Source: Solitalea koreensis
GTDB lineage: Bacteria; Bacteroidota; Bacteroidia; Sphingobacteriales; Sphingobacteriaceae
Assembly: GCF_900182575.1 (NCBI RefSeq)
Contig: NZ_FXSZ01000003.1
Span: 358,400-422,399, forward strand
Direction of reading: 5' to 3'
DNA length: 64,000 nt
Shown: positions 55,001 through 62,538 of the stretch, piece after piece
How the letters are laid out: the number at the start of each line of letters is the position of its first letter
How positions within the stretch are numbered: the stretch's first letter is position 1
The notes under the pieces: generated by a model
What the model was told of the DNA's origin: nothing
The model's database searches: none
The model's input: the letters and a program-made list of their open reading frames with translations, nothing else
Program-made: the position numbers and the translations under genes

Positions 55001-55528
55001 TCATTAGGCTATAAAGGCTTTGAGCTAAATGCGTTTTTCTCGTATGCTTATGGCAATAAAATGATCAATGGATCGAAGGCTTATACGTATACCTACGCCT
55101 CAAATGATGCTCTCAATCTATCTCCGGATATGCTTAGCTACTGGACAACCCCAGGGCAGCAAACAGCGATTCCGGCATTATTGAATGCTTATAATTCAAA
55201 TACTAATGCCACTACAGGAGTAAAAACCTATAATGGATATGATTATTCTCTCAGCCGTAATACTTCTCGCTTTTTGGAAGATGCATCCTATGTAAAATTG
55301 CGTAACCTGACTTTAGGCTATAGCTTCAACAAGGACATTGCGAGACGTCTTCGTTTATCATCATTGAAATTGTATGCTGAAGTTCAAAATGTGTTTACAA
55401 TCACAAAATATTCGGGTATAGATCCTGAGGTGAGTGCATTTGGTTCATCTGCTCTCCAAATGGGACGCGATGAGTTTACCCTGCCTTCATCAAGAATGTA
55501 CAACATGGGAGTTAAACTGGGCTTCTAA
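52040..55528 (+). CDS. STN-domain SusC-like transducer (module 2)
   Basis: 1162 residues from ATG 52040 ([19 protein letters not shown]); ATG 51971 lies before a non-secretory stretch. The STN domain covers about 45-120 ([30 protein letters not shown]), then a carboxypeptidase-regulatory-like domain (about 135-215), plug with [34 protein letters not shown], and the barrel ending YNMGVKLGF. It signals to the FecR protein encoded upstream and carries ligand with the SusD encoded 42 bases downstream. Confidence 0.94.
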   Translation: [1162 protein letters not shown]

Positions 55529-55570
55529 AAAAAGAAATGAATTGAAAGATAAGCTAAATCAAAGAACAGT

Positions 55571-56998
55571 ATGAAATCACTATATAAAAATACAGTTTAT
55601 TTATCCCTGTCGGCATTATTAACACTAAGCGCATGTGATAAAAAATTAGACTTACGGCCTGAGAATAATTTGACTGAAGCTTCCTTGCTAGAAACGAAAG
55701 TAACCACCGAGCGACTATTAATGGGCGGATATTATGAGCAGTTTTTGGCGGAGCGCTATGTGTTGAACCTGGGTGATATGAGTACAGGTATAGCGGCAGC
55801 AACCGTCAATAATTATTATACAGGAAGTTTAGACCCTAAAACCGATGAAGTATTTACCATCTGGAGTGGTCATTACCGAATTATCAATATTGCTGATGTA
55901 ATCATAAATCGATTACCCTCTACTGGTAATTATGATGAGAACGCCAAAAAACAGTTTATTGCCGAAGCCAAGTTTCTAAGGGCATTTAGTTACTTCCGTT
56001 TGATCACCTTATTTGGAGAGAATGCCTTTAATGCTCAGGGGGCAGCAAAAATGGGTGTTCCTTTACGACTTGATGCATTCGAACGATATGATGAAAGACA
56101 GCTACTGTCACGTTCAACAAACAAGGAAGTGCTTGACAGGGTAGTGAAAGATTTGGAAGAGGCATTGCCTGACCTGCCAGCTACAACGGCTAACATTGAC
56201 TTACATGCCCGAGCAGTAAAATCTGTGGGTAAAGCATTTCTTTCAAGAGTGTATTTGTATCTGGGAGACTATTCAAAAGCCATTCAAATGGCTGATGAAG
56301 TGTTGGCAGATCCAGCTTATACCTTGGCCCTAAATCCTGCCACTGTTTTTCCTAATAACTCTACATTGGTTCAAAGTGGAACTAACCCGCTAAATATTAA
56401 GTTTGATAAAGAGGTCGTATATGGCTATCCGGTAAGCTATAATGCTTATTTGAACAATTCATCCGCCCATAAAAGCTTTGTGGGTATGGGGACTACATTT
56501 ATTGATCCTGCTTTTGCCAACACATACGCGGCAAATGACATTCGTAAATCAAGTATGATTACTTCCAAGCTAGTGAGTGGTGTTTCAAGATTGGTAAGTA
56601 CAAAGTTCACTCATCCTTCCCAATTCGATAACATGATGGTTATCCGCCTTGCAGAAGTTGTTTTAAATAAGGCGGAAGCATTGGCTAAGCGTGAGGGTAA
56701 TGTTCAACCGGCAGTAAATATGCTTAACCTCATTCATCAGCGAGCATTTCCTGCGGGAAGTAAGCCTGCTCTGTACACTACTGCTAATTTTACAGACGGC
56801 GCTAGTCTCGTTGCTGCAATCTTGCAGGAACGTCGATGGGAGTTGGCATTTGAAGGTCATGATCGTTTCGATAGATTAAGAAATAGCATGCCGATCAATG
56901 TGGATTTATCGGCCACAAAATATGCATTGCCGATTCCTCAAAAGGAAATCGATATTTCGATGGGATTGATTAAGCAGAATCCGGGTTACATACAATAA
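55571..56998 (+). CDS. SusD/RagB-like lipoprotein (module 2)
   Basis: 475 residues, lipobox LSAC (Cys22). CDKKLDLRPENNLTEASLLET is the SusD start, AEAKFLRAFSYFRLITLFGE the core motif, and ERRWELAFEGHDRFDRLRN the C-terminal family block. It is the surface lid of the module 2 SusC. No DUF4843 or PKD-like gene follows; instead two thioredoxin-fold genes do. A GC-rich hairpin at 57027 follows the stop codon. Confidence 0.93.
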   Translation: MKSLYKNTVYLSLSALLTLSACDKKLDLRPENNLTEASLLETKVTTERLLMGGYYEQFLAERYVLNLGDMSTGIAAATVNNYYTGSLDPKTDEVFTIWSGHYRIINIADVIINRLPSTGNYDENAKKQFIAEAKFLRAFSYFRLITLFGENAFNAQGAAKMGVPLRLDAFERYDERQLLSRSTNKEVLDRVVKDLEEALPDLPATTANIDLHARAVKSVGKAFLSRVYLYLGDYSKAIQMADEVLADPAYTLALNPATVFPNNSTLVQSGTNPLNIKFDKEVVYGYPVSYNAYLNNSSAHKSFVGMGTTFIDPAFANTYAANDIRKSSMITSKLVSGVSRLVSTKFTHPSQFDNMMVIRLAEVVLNKAEALAKREGNVQPAVNMLNLIHQRAFPAGSKPALYTTANFTDGASLVAAILQERRWELAFEGHDRFDRLRNSMPINVDLSATKYALPIPQKEIDISMGLIKQNPGYIQ

Positions 56999-57026
56999 AA
57001 TCCTTTCAATCAATAAACAGATAAAT

Positions 57027-57056
57027 GCGGGGTCGTTTTCATGATTTTGACCCCGC
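57027..57056 (+). terminator. Hairpin after SusD (module 2)
   Basis: GCGGGGTC and GACCCCGC pair around 14 bases. There is no T run downstream, so it may be a weak terminator or an RNA-stabilising stem. Confidence 0.5.
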
Positions 57057-57152
57057 TACTATCTTATGATCATTAAAATTAAAGCCTATCGTTTGTTTTT
57101 ACTTAATCAATCACATGCCCGCTAAGGGTTGTCTAACCAAAAATGAAATAGA

Positions 57153-58358
57153 ATGAATAAATTTCTAATGACTACAGTAGTTGGCACCATGTTGTTAATG
57201 ACTGCAAATGCCCAAAATCGGGAGATTAATTTTAAACATGACACGGCTTTTAATGAAGTATTAGCTGAAGCAAAGCAACAGCACAAATTAATTTTCTTTG
57301 ATGCCTACACTTCTTGGTGTGGTCCGTGCAAAATGATGGCCAATACCGTTTTTAAAACGGATAGCGTGGCCGATTTTTTCAACCAGAACTTTGTAAATCT
57401 TAAAGTGGATATGGAAAAAGGCGAAGGCCCGAAACTGAAAGATCGTTTCGGCGTTTCTGCATATCCTACCTTATTGTTTATTGATGGCGATGGTAATGTG
57501 ATTCATAAACTTGTAGGAAGTTCCCCTTCTCCAGAATTTATGGCCGAATCAAGAAAAGCCTTAAATCCTGAAAAGACAGTCTTTGGTCTTGCTAAAAAAT
57601 TCGATGGCGGCGATCATTCCGCACAAACGGCAATGGCCTATCTGTCGGCTTTGGAAATTGCCTATGAACATGTAAAAATGGGAGAGGTGGCAAAAATCTA
57701 TTTTGATGCCTTACCTAAAGAGTCATTATTGGAAAAAGCAAACTGGGAATTGGAAAAGCGCTTTTTGCTCGATGTAAGTTCTTCATCGTTTGCCTATCTG
57801 TACAGCAAGGAGGATGAATTAAGTGCCATGGACCAAAAGGGTAATGTAGAAAGATATTTTAACCAGGTTTTTGCTACCACAATTAGTTCATTAAAGAGAG
57901 CGCACTTAAGCAATAAAAATTTAAAAACTGCACAAGATAAGGCAAAAGCCATGGAGACCTTATTGGCTTCAAATGCTACTCCTTTTGCACAAAAGCAGTT
58001 GTTTACCTTGCATTTAACTCAATTGTTCGGGAATAAGCAATGGGATAAGTATTGCCAGCTTATTGATAACAATCTTAATCAGGCTGAAAAATCAAACGCT
58101 CAGCCTATTTTATGGGCAGCGATGGAAATGGTGAGAGAGGCGCCTGTTAACTATTGTGCAAACGCAAACAAATGGGCTGATGCATATAGCACTAATGAAG
58201 ATTTATTTACGCAGATTCTGGTATCTGATCTTCGAAAAATGATCAGCAAGAAACAAGGTAATTTAAAAGAGGCAGAAAATTTCACTCTAAATTCTCAAAA
58301 CTTAAGAAAACAAGCGGGTGAAAAAGGCCAAATGACCCCACCTATGATGAAAGACTAA
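57153..58358 (+). CDS. Secreted thioredoxin-like protein with long helical C terminus (module 2)
   Basis: 401 residues, signal peptide ending ANAQ (21). The thioredoxin domain is N-terminal (about 22-145): AYTSWCGPCKMMANTVFKT (C56, C59) and DRFGVSAYPTLLFIDGDG with the cis-proline. The remainder is helical and of unknown function, with a methionine-rich end. The design equals the 48043 protein: both have KPI/KLI followed by YTSWCGPC, and a GEG(I/P) loop. It is probably co-transcribed with the TlpA gene 35 bases downstream. Confidence 0.87.
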   Translation: MNKFLMTTVVGTMLLMTANAQNREINFKHDTAFNEVLAEAKQQHKLIFFDAYTSWCGPCKMMANTVFKTDSVADFFNQNFVNLKVDMEKGEGPKLKDRFGVSAYPTLLFIDGDGNVIHKLVGSSPSPEFMAESRKALNPEKTVFGLAKKFDGGDHSAQTAMAYLSALEIAYEHVKMGEVAKIYFDALPKESLLEKANWELEKRFLLDVSSSSFAYLYSKEDELSAMDQKGNVERYFNQVFATTISSLKRAHLSNKNLKTAQDKAKAMETLLASNATPFAQKQLFTLHLTQLFGNKQWDKYCQLIDNNLNQAEKSNAQPILWAAMEMVREAPVNYCANANKWADAYSTNEDLFTQILVSDLRKMISKKQGNLKEAENFTLNSQNLRKQAGEKGQMTPPMMKD

Positions 58359-58393
58359 TTAAAACGAATTATAAATAAAATAGAAAAAAGACA

Positions 58394-59548
58394 ATGAGAA
58401 AGATTTTGAGTTTAATCGTTGCGAGCATTTTATGTTCGGGTAGCTTAATGGCTCAGTCAAATAAACAGATTGCCGTAACAGGCAAAGTGAAATTCCCTGA
58501 CCCTACGGGCAAGTATCAAATTTACCTGGGGCAATATGAAGGCGAAGGTTTTAAAAAAGCTTTTAAGGCAATTGACAGCGCTAAACTGGATGCCAATAAT
58601 ACATTCAGTTTTAAAATAAATACCCAAAAGCCTGATTATTATCAGATTCGGGTTTATTATATGGATCGAATTGATTTTTGGGCTGATAAAGACGATCTGA
58701 AGATCAGTTTCAGAGGGATTGATACGGCGAAGATGAAAGTCAAAAATCCCCCTCACATCCACATTGAAGGTTCTGCGGATAACGATGTGATAAACCTTGT
58801 AAATTTCGCCAGCTATCGGAACTATCAAAATATGATTGCTGTAGGGAAGGAGCAATATGCAGCATCAAAAACTACCGATTCGGTTTGGATCAATTACGTA
58901 AAAGATGGTTATAGCCGTCTTGATGAAGATTTTAATGCTCGTATTAAATACATCATTCAAATGTATTGGGACAAGCCTACTGTACTGTATGCGCTTAATT
59001 GCTTAAGTACAAAACGTGAGTCGGCATATATATTGGAAACCCTCGATAGGTTAATTAAGAAGTATCCGAATTTACCACAAGCCCAAAAGAAGAAAGAAGA
59101 GATTTTGGCTTTACTGAAGCAGACAGATAAGATTGCGAATGGAAAAAAAGCACCTGACTTTGCCTATCCTGATTTGCAAGGTAAAAAATGGGGACCTAAG
59201 GATTTTAAGGGTAAATACCTCATCGTAGATTTTTGGGCTTCATGGTGTGGTCCTTGCCGTCAGGAAATTCCTCATTTGAAAGAAGTGTACAAAAAGTACA
59301 AAGATAAAGGACTTGATATTTTAGCGGTTTCAGTAGATGCAATACCTGAGAAATGGAAAAAGGCAATGGAAGAAGAGAAAATGGCTTGGCCACAAATTAA
59401 TGCTCAGGAATCAAAACCTGTAATGGAGTCATACCTGTTTAGCGGCATCCCTTATTTGGTATTGATTGATAAGGAAGGAAGAATTATTGAGAAAAACCTA
59501 CGTGGCGAGAGCCTCGACAAGAAATTAAAAGAACTGTTCGGAATTTAA
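58394..59548 (+). CDS. TlpA-like thioredoxin-fold protein, DUF4369-type (module 2)
   Basis: 384 residues, signal peptide ending LMAQ (21). The first 120 residues are the DUF4369-like beta domain (IAVTGKVKFPDPTGKYQIYLG), followed by a helical part and a TlpA domain (about 250-384) with FWASWCGPCRQEIP (C285, C288), the cis-proline block GIPYLVLID and the terminal KKLKELFGI. It lacks the middle region of the 450-residue paralogues. It may reduce the disulfides of proteins delivered by module 2 (inference). An inverted repeat follows at 59611. Confidence 0.9.
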   Translation: MRKILSLIVASILCSGSLMAQSNKQIAVTGKVKFPDPTGKYQIYLGQYEGEGFKKAFKAIDSAKLDANNTFSFKINTQKPDYYQIRVYYMDRIDFWADKDDLKISFRGIDTAKMKVKNPPHIHIEGSADNDVINLVNFASYRNYQNMIAVGKEQYAASKTTDSVWINYVKDGYSRLDEDFNARIKYIIQMYWDKPTVLYALNCLSTKRESAYILETLDRLIKKYPNLPQAQKKKEEILALLKQTDKIANGKKAPDFAYPDLQGKKWGPKDFKGKYLIVDFWASWCGPCRQEIPHLKEVYKKYKDKGLDILAVSVDAIPEKWKKAMEEEKMAWPQINAQESKPVMESYLFSGIPYLVLIDKEGRIIEKNLRGESLDKKLKELFGI

Positions 59549-59610
59549 GAACGCACTATATATCCTAAATCAGAAGATGGGGCTGTCCAAAAAGTAGGTT
59601 AATTCCAACG

Positions 59611-59656
59611 AGGGGTTAGTTTCTTTGCATTGAACGATGCGAAGAGCTAACTCCCC
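59611..59656. repeat. Long imperfect inverted repeat
   Basis: GGGGTTAGTTTCTTTGCATT and GATGCGAAGAGCTAACTCCCC pair over about 19 bases with a few mismatches, around GAAC. It may be a terminator remnant or a dispersed element; the CGGTTGCC-like flank after it is GC-richer than usual. Confidence 0.5.
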
Positions 59657-59723
59657 CGCAAGGCAACCGCCAAATTGAGCCAAAATCTTTTCGGAAAGCC
59701 CCGATTTTCAAAAACTAAATTAC

Positions 59724-60269
59724 ATGAAGAAAACACTATTAGCCATATTCATTTTATCACTAGTTGCGATTTTATCACCCAAGCGTTCACACGCACAAAT
59801 GGGTACCGCACAAACTGTAGAATGGGATGTAACAAAAATCGCCATTGTAAAAGCCGATCAAGAGTCTGCTTGGAACCTTTTATCTAACTTAAAAAAAATT
59901 ACGGTGAGTAGTAAGGGCTTTGTTAAATCCGCCGAAATTAAAGGATCAGATTTGCCTTGTGATCGCGTGTTGATTTTCGCAGATGGCTCCACCCGAACAG
60001 AAGAAATTAAGCAGATAGATCAGAACTACAAATTCTTGGTTTACGGGATAAAAAAAGAATCTCTCCCAAAAGATGTGGAGAGCGCTACCATCGCCGTATT
60101 CACCAAATCAAAAGACGGCATGACGGAGGTGAAGTGGCTGGCCCGAATCGAAGGAAAAGCAGAGGCAAAGCAAGCCTTAAAAGCACAGCTGGAAACTGAA
60201 TTTTCTCAATACTCCAGTGGCATCATTAATCTTTTTTCCACCTCCATTCCCGCTGCAAAAGTGAATTAA
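59724..60269 (+). CDS. Secreted SRPBCC-like protein
   Basis: 181 residues with a signal peptide (cleavage near SHAQ, residue 25). The mature part has the order of an SRPBCC (START-like) domain: KIAIVKADQESAWNLLSNL, then GSDLPCDRVLIFADGSTRTEEIKQIDQNYKFLVYGI, TIAVFTKSKDGMTEVKWLARIEG and a long C-terminal helix. Such domains bind small hydrophobic ligands. The export signal is unusual for the family. It has no recognisable partner; it lies between module 2 and module 3. Confidence 0.6.
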   Translation: MKKTLLAIFILSLVAILSPKRSHAQMGTAQTVEWDVTKIAIVKADQESAWNLLSNLKKITVSSKGFVKSAEIKGSDLPCDRVLIFADGSTRTEEIKQIDQNYKFLVYGIKKESLPKDVESATIAVFTKSKDGMTEVKWLARIEGKAEAKQALKAQLETEFSQYSSGIINLFSTSIPAAKVN

Positions 60270-60617
60270 AGATAAATGTTAAGTCTATTTTCCATTTTGT
60301 CTACTTTTACACTTAATTCTAGGGGGAGAGGGGTAAATGTGTTGAAGGCTTTGATGTGCAATGGGGTTAATTGAATATTAAATCTTTTTTATTTCAATGC
60401 AAACCTTGCTTAGCATCGGGGTAAATTCATAGAGACTTCTGAAATTCAGCGATTACTAATAATTCAAAGTATAGCAAATAGTGGTATGATGTTGCTAGTG
60501 ACAAAACTCTCTGGATATAATAAGTAATGTAAGATTTTAATCTGGTTCTTAAAACGATCAAAAAGTATTAATTGTAAGACCTTGCAATTAATACTTTTTT
60601 TTTGCTACTTGAACTTT
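60270..60617. other. Spacer before the module 3 sigma gene
   Basis: No protein gene seen. It has a G-rich string (GGGGGAGAGGGG at about 60323-60334) and the terminator at 60560-60603 directly before the sigma gene. Confidence 0.55.
60560..60603 (+). terminator. Terminator directly before the module 3 sigma start
   Basis: AAAAAGTATTAATTG (60560-60574) and CAATTAATACTTTTT (60585-60599) form a perfect 15-base-pair stem around TAAGACCTTG and lead straight into a T run. Only 14 bases separate its end from the sigma ATG at 60618. Confidence 0.85.
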
Positions 60618-61187
60618 ATGAATCTACCTAAAGAATTAAATGATAGAGAATTGATGGTGCATGAGAACGAGGAGGCTGCCTTTCATGTCATTTTTGATAG
60701 GTACTGGAAGCCTCTTTTTCATAAAGCCTTAAATCGTACGGGTAATGATGCAGATGCACAAGATGTGGTACAGGAAGTTTTTATCAGCTGTTGGAATAAT
60801 AGAGCCACTATTCAAATTGAAAATTCTCTTGCTCCATATTTATTTACCGCGCTAAAGTATGCTATAATTAAATCGGTTTATCGGAAAGCAAAAAAAGGAA
60901 TTCATTTACCACTCGATGTTGAAGAGTTAAACCTTATAGAACTTAGTTCCGAGGAAATTGTACAGGCTAAGGAATTGCAAGATATCATATCCCAACAAGT
61001 TTCTGAGTTACCGGAACGTATGCAAGAAATTTATCGACTTAGCCGCGTCGAAAACTTACAAATCGCCCAAATCGCCCAACACTTAAATCTTTCGGAGCAA
61101 ACAGTTAAAAATACGTTAACAACTGCATTAGGCCGTTTGCGTAAGAATTTGTCTCACTATTCCTGCTGGCTTCCATTCTTTTTATAA
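60618..61187 (+). CDS. ECF sigma factor, FecI-like (module 3)
   Basis: 189 residues from ATG 60618 (MNLPKELNDRELMVHENEEAAF); an ATG at 60582 lies inside the upstream terminator stem and is unlikely. Region 2: AAFHVIFDRYWKPLFHKAL, DAQDVVQEVFISCWNNR. Region 4: LPERMQEIYRLSRVENLQIAQIAQHLNLSEQTVKNTLTTALGRLRKNL. The C terminus SHYSCWLPFFL is hydrophobic, a common tail in this group. The FecR gene follows 98 bases later. Transcription must pass the upstream terminator. Confidence 0.93.
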   Translation: MNLPKELNDRELMVHENEEAAFHVIFDRYWKPLFHKALNRTGNDADAQDVVQEVFISCWNNRATIQIENSLAPYLFTALKYAIIKSVYRKAKKGIHLPLDVEELNLIELSSEEIVQAKELQDIISQQVSELPERMQEIYRLSRVENLQIAQIAQHLNLSEQTVKNTLTTALGRLRKNLSHYSCWLPFFL

Positions 61188-61285
61188 ATCCCAATTTTTT
61201 TTTCAGATAGACTAGTACTTTATTCTTATTTAGGTATTTAGTAATAAAGAGCTCTTTTTAGAAAGAGACGAATTACTAAACGGAA

Positions 61286-62422
61286 ATGAAGCATTCTAAA
61301 ACAATAAAGGTTTTATCTAAATACCTCAAGGGAGAAACATCTTTGGAAGAAAATGCCAAAGTGGATAAATGGTATGATTCAATTGATGATACAAATTTAC
61401 CTGAAGAGTTAAACGAGGAACTTTTTCAAATTGGGGAACAACTCTATCAGCGAATTCGATCAAAAATGATTCCTGTGGTTCCTCTATATAAAAAGCCACT
61501 CTTTAAAGCTGCAGCCGTTATTTCATTTTTCCTATTTATAGGTGGAGCTACTTTGTTGACAATGAATAAAGCTTCTCAAAAAACGCAAGTGGCATCAGTT
61601 GTTTCAACGATTCCCAAAATTAATGCCCCGGCAGAAAATATTGCCTATGTAACACTTTCTAATGGGCGAAAAGTGAAATTGGGAGGAGCTGAAACGGGAG
61701 TTCTTGCCTCACAAAAAAACTCAAAACTGGTGAAGTTATCTAATGGTCAAATCAAGTATGAAAACATTAACCAGAAATCAATCGAAGTATTAGCCTATAA
61801 CACTTTAACTAATCCTAAAGGGAGCAAGGTTATCTGTCTGGCTTTGACTGATGGTAGTAAAGTATGGCTGAATGCCGGCTCTTCGCTTACTTATCCGGTA
61901 GCTTTTGTAGGAACTGAAAGAAAAGTGACTATTAATGGTGAGGCATATTTTGAAATTGCACACGATGCAAATAAGCCTTTTAAAGTGAAAAAGGGAGATA
62001 TGGAAGTTACTGTATTAGGAACTCATTTTAATGTGAATGCTTATGATGAAGATGCTGAAATAAAAGTGACCCTTTTACAAGGATCAGTTAAAGTATCATC
62101 AGGAAATGATACCAAGCTTCTAAAACCAGCACAACAAGCACAAATTAATGGAGCCATAAAAGTTAATACTGAAGTAAATATGAATGAGGTGATGGCATGG
62201 AAAAACGGATACTTCTATTTTGATAATACAGACGTACACACAGTTATGCGTTTAATAGATCGCTGGTACGGTATAGATGTTGAATTCCAAGGGATCCCAT
62301 CTGAAAAGAAATTTGAAGGTGAAATGGAAAGAAATTTAAGTCTGCCGCAAGTGTTAAAAATTTTAGAAAATAATGGATTACATTTTAAACAGGAAGGAGA
62401 AAAGCTTATAGTATTACCCTAA
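61286..62422 (+). CDS. FecR-like anti-sigma factor (module 3)
   Basis: 378 residues: cytoplasmic part with KYLKGETSLEENAKVDKWYDS (about 1-65), a membrane helix (about 72-92, LFKAAAVISFFLFIGGATLLT), a periplasmic FecR domain (VICLALTDGSKVWLNAGSSLTYP, GEAYFEIAHDANKPFKVKK, LGTHFNVNAY) and the C-terminal module (YFDNTDVHTVMRLIDRWYGIDVEF, LPQVLKILENNGLHF). This is a standard FecR. TAGTACT lies 67 bases ahead of its start, as it does closer to the module 2 FecR, but the flanks differ. Confidence 0.94.
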   Translation: MKHSKTIKVLSKYLKGETSLEENAKVDKWYDSIDDTNLPEELNEELFQIGEQLYQRIRSKMIPVVPLYKKPLFKAAAVISFFLFIGGATLLTMNKASQKTQVASVVSTIPKINAPAENIAYVTLSNGRKVKLGGAETGVLASQKNSKLVKLSNGQIKYENINQKSIEVLAYNTLTNPKGSKVICLALTDGSKVWLNAGSSLTYPVAFVGTERKVTINGEAYFEIAHDANKPFKVKKGDMEVTVLGTHFNVNAYDEDAEIKVTLLQGSVKVSSGNDTKLLKPAQQAQINGAIKVNTEVNMNEVMAWKNGYFYFDNTDVHTVMRLIDRWYGIDVEFQGIPSEKKFEGEMERNLSLPQVLKILENNGLHFKQEGEKLIVLP

Positions 62423-62448
62423 AAACAATCTAAACTAAGAAGAAAAAA

Positions 62449-62476
62449 GGTCAGAAATGCTCGAACAAATCTGACC
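62449..62476 (+). promoter_or_regulatory. Hairpin in the susC leader (module 3)
   Basis: GGTCAGA and TCTGACC pair around 14 bases, in the fecR-susC spacer. No T run follows. It is the same position as the hairpins of modules 1 and 2 but with unrelated sequence. Confidence 0.5.
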
Positions 62477-62538
62477 ATTAGAAGCACAAATTAATTTTCA
62501 AGGAGAAACTTATTGTACAACCTAAACTTTACAAATCT

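Noticed and set aside
50863..61219. Shared TAGTACT before the FecR genes of modules 2 and 3 as a common promoter
   Set aside because: Flanks and distance to the start codons differ (about 22 versus 66 bases between), so a seven-base match alone is weak.
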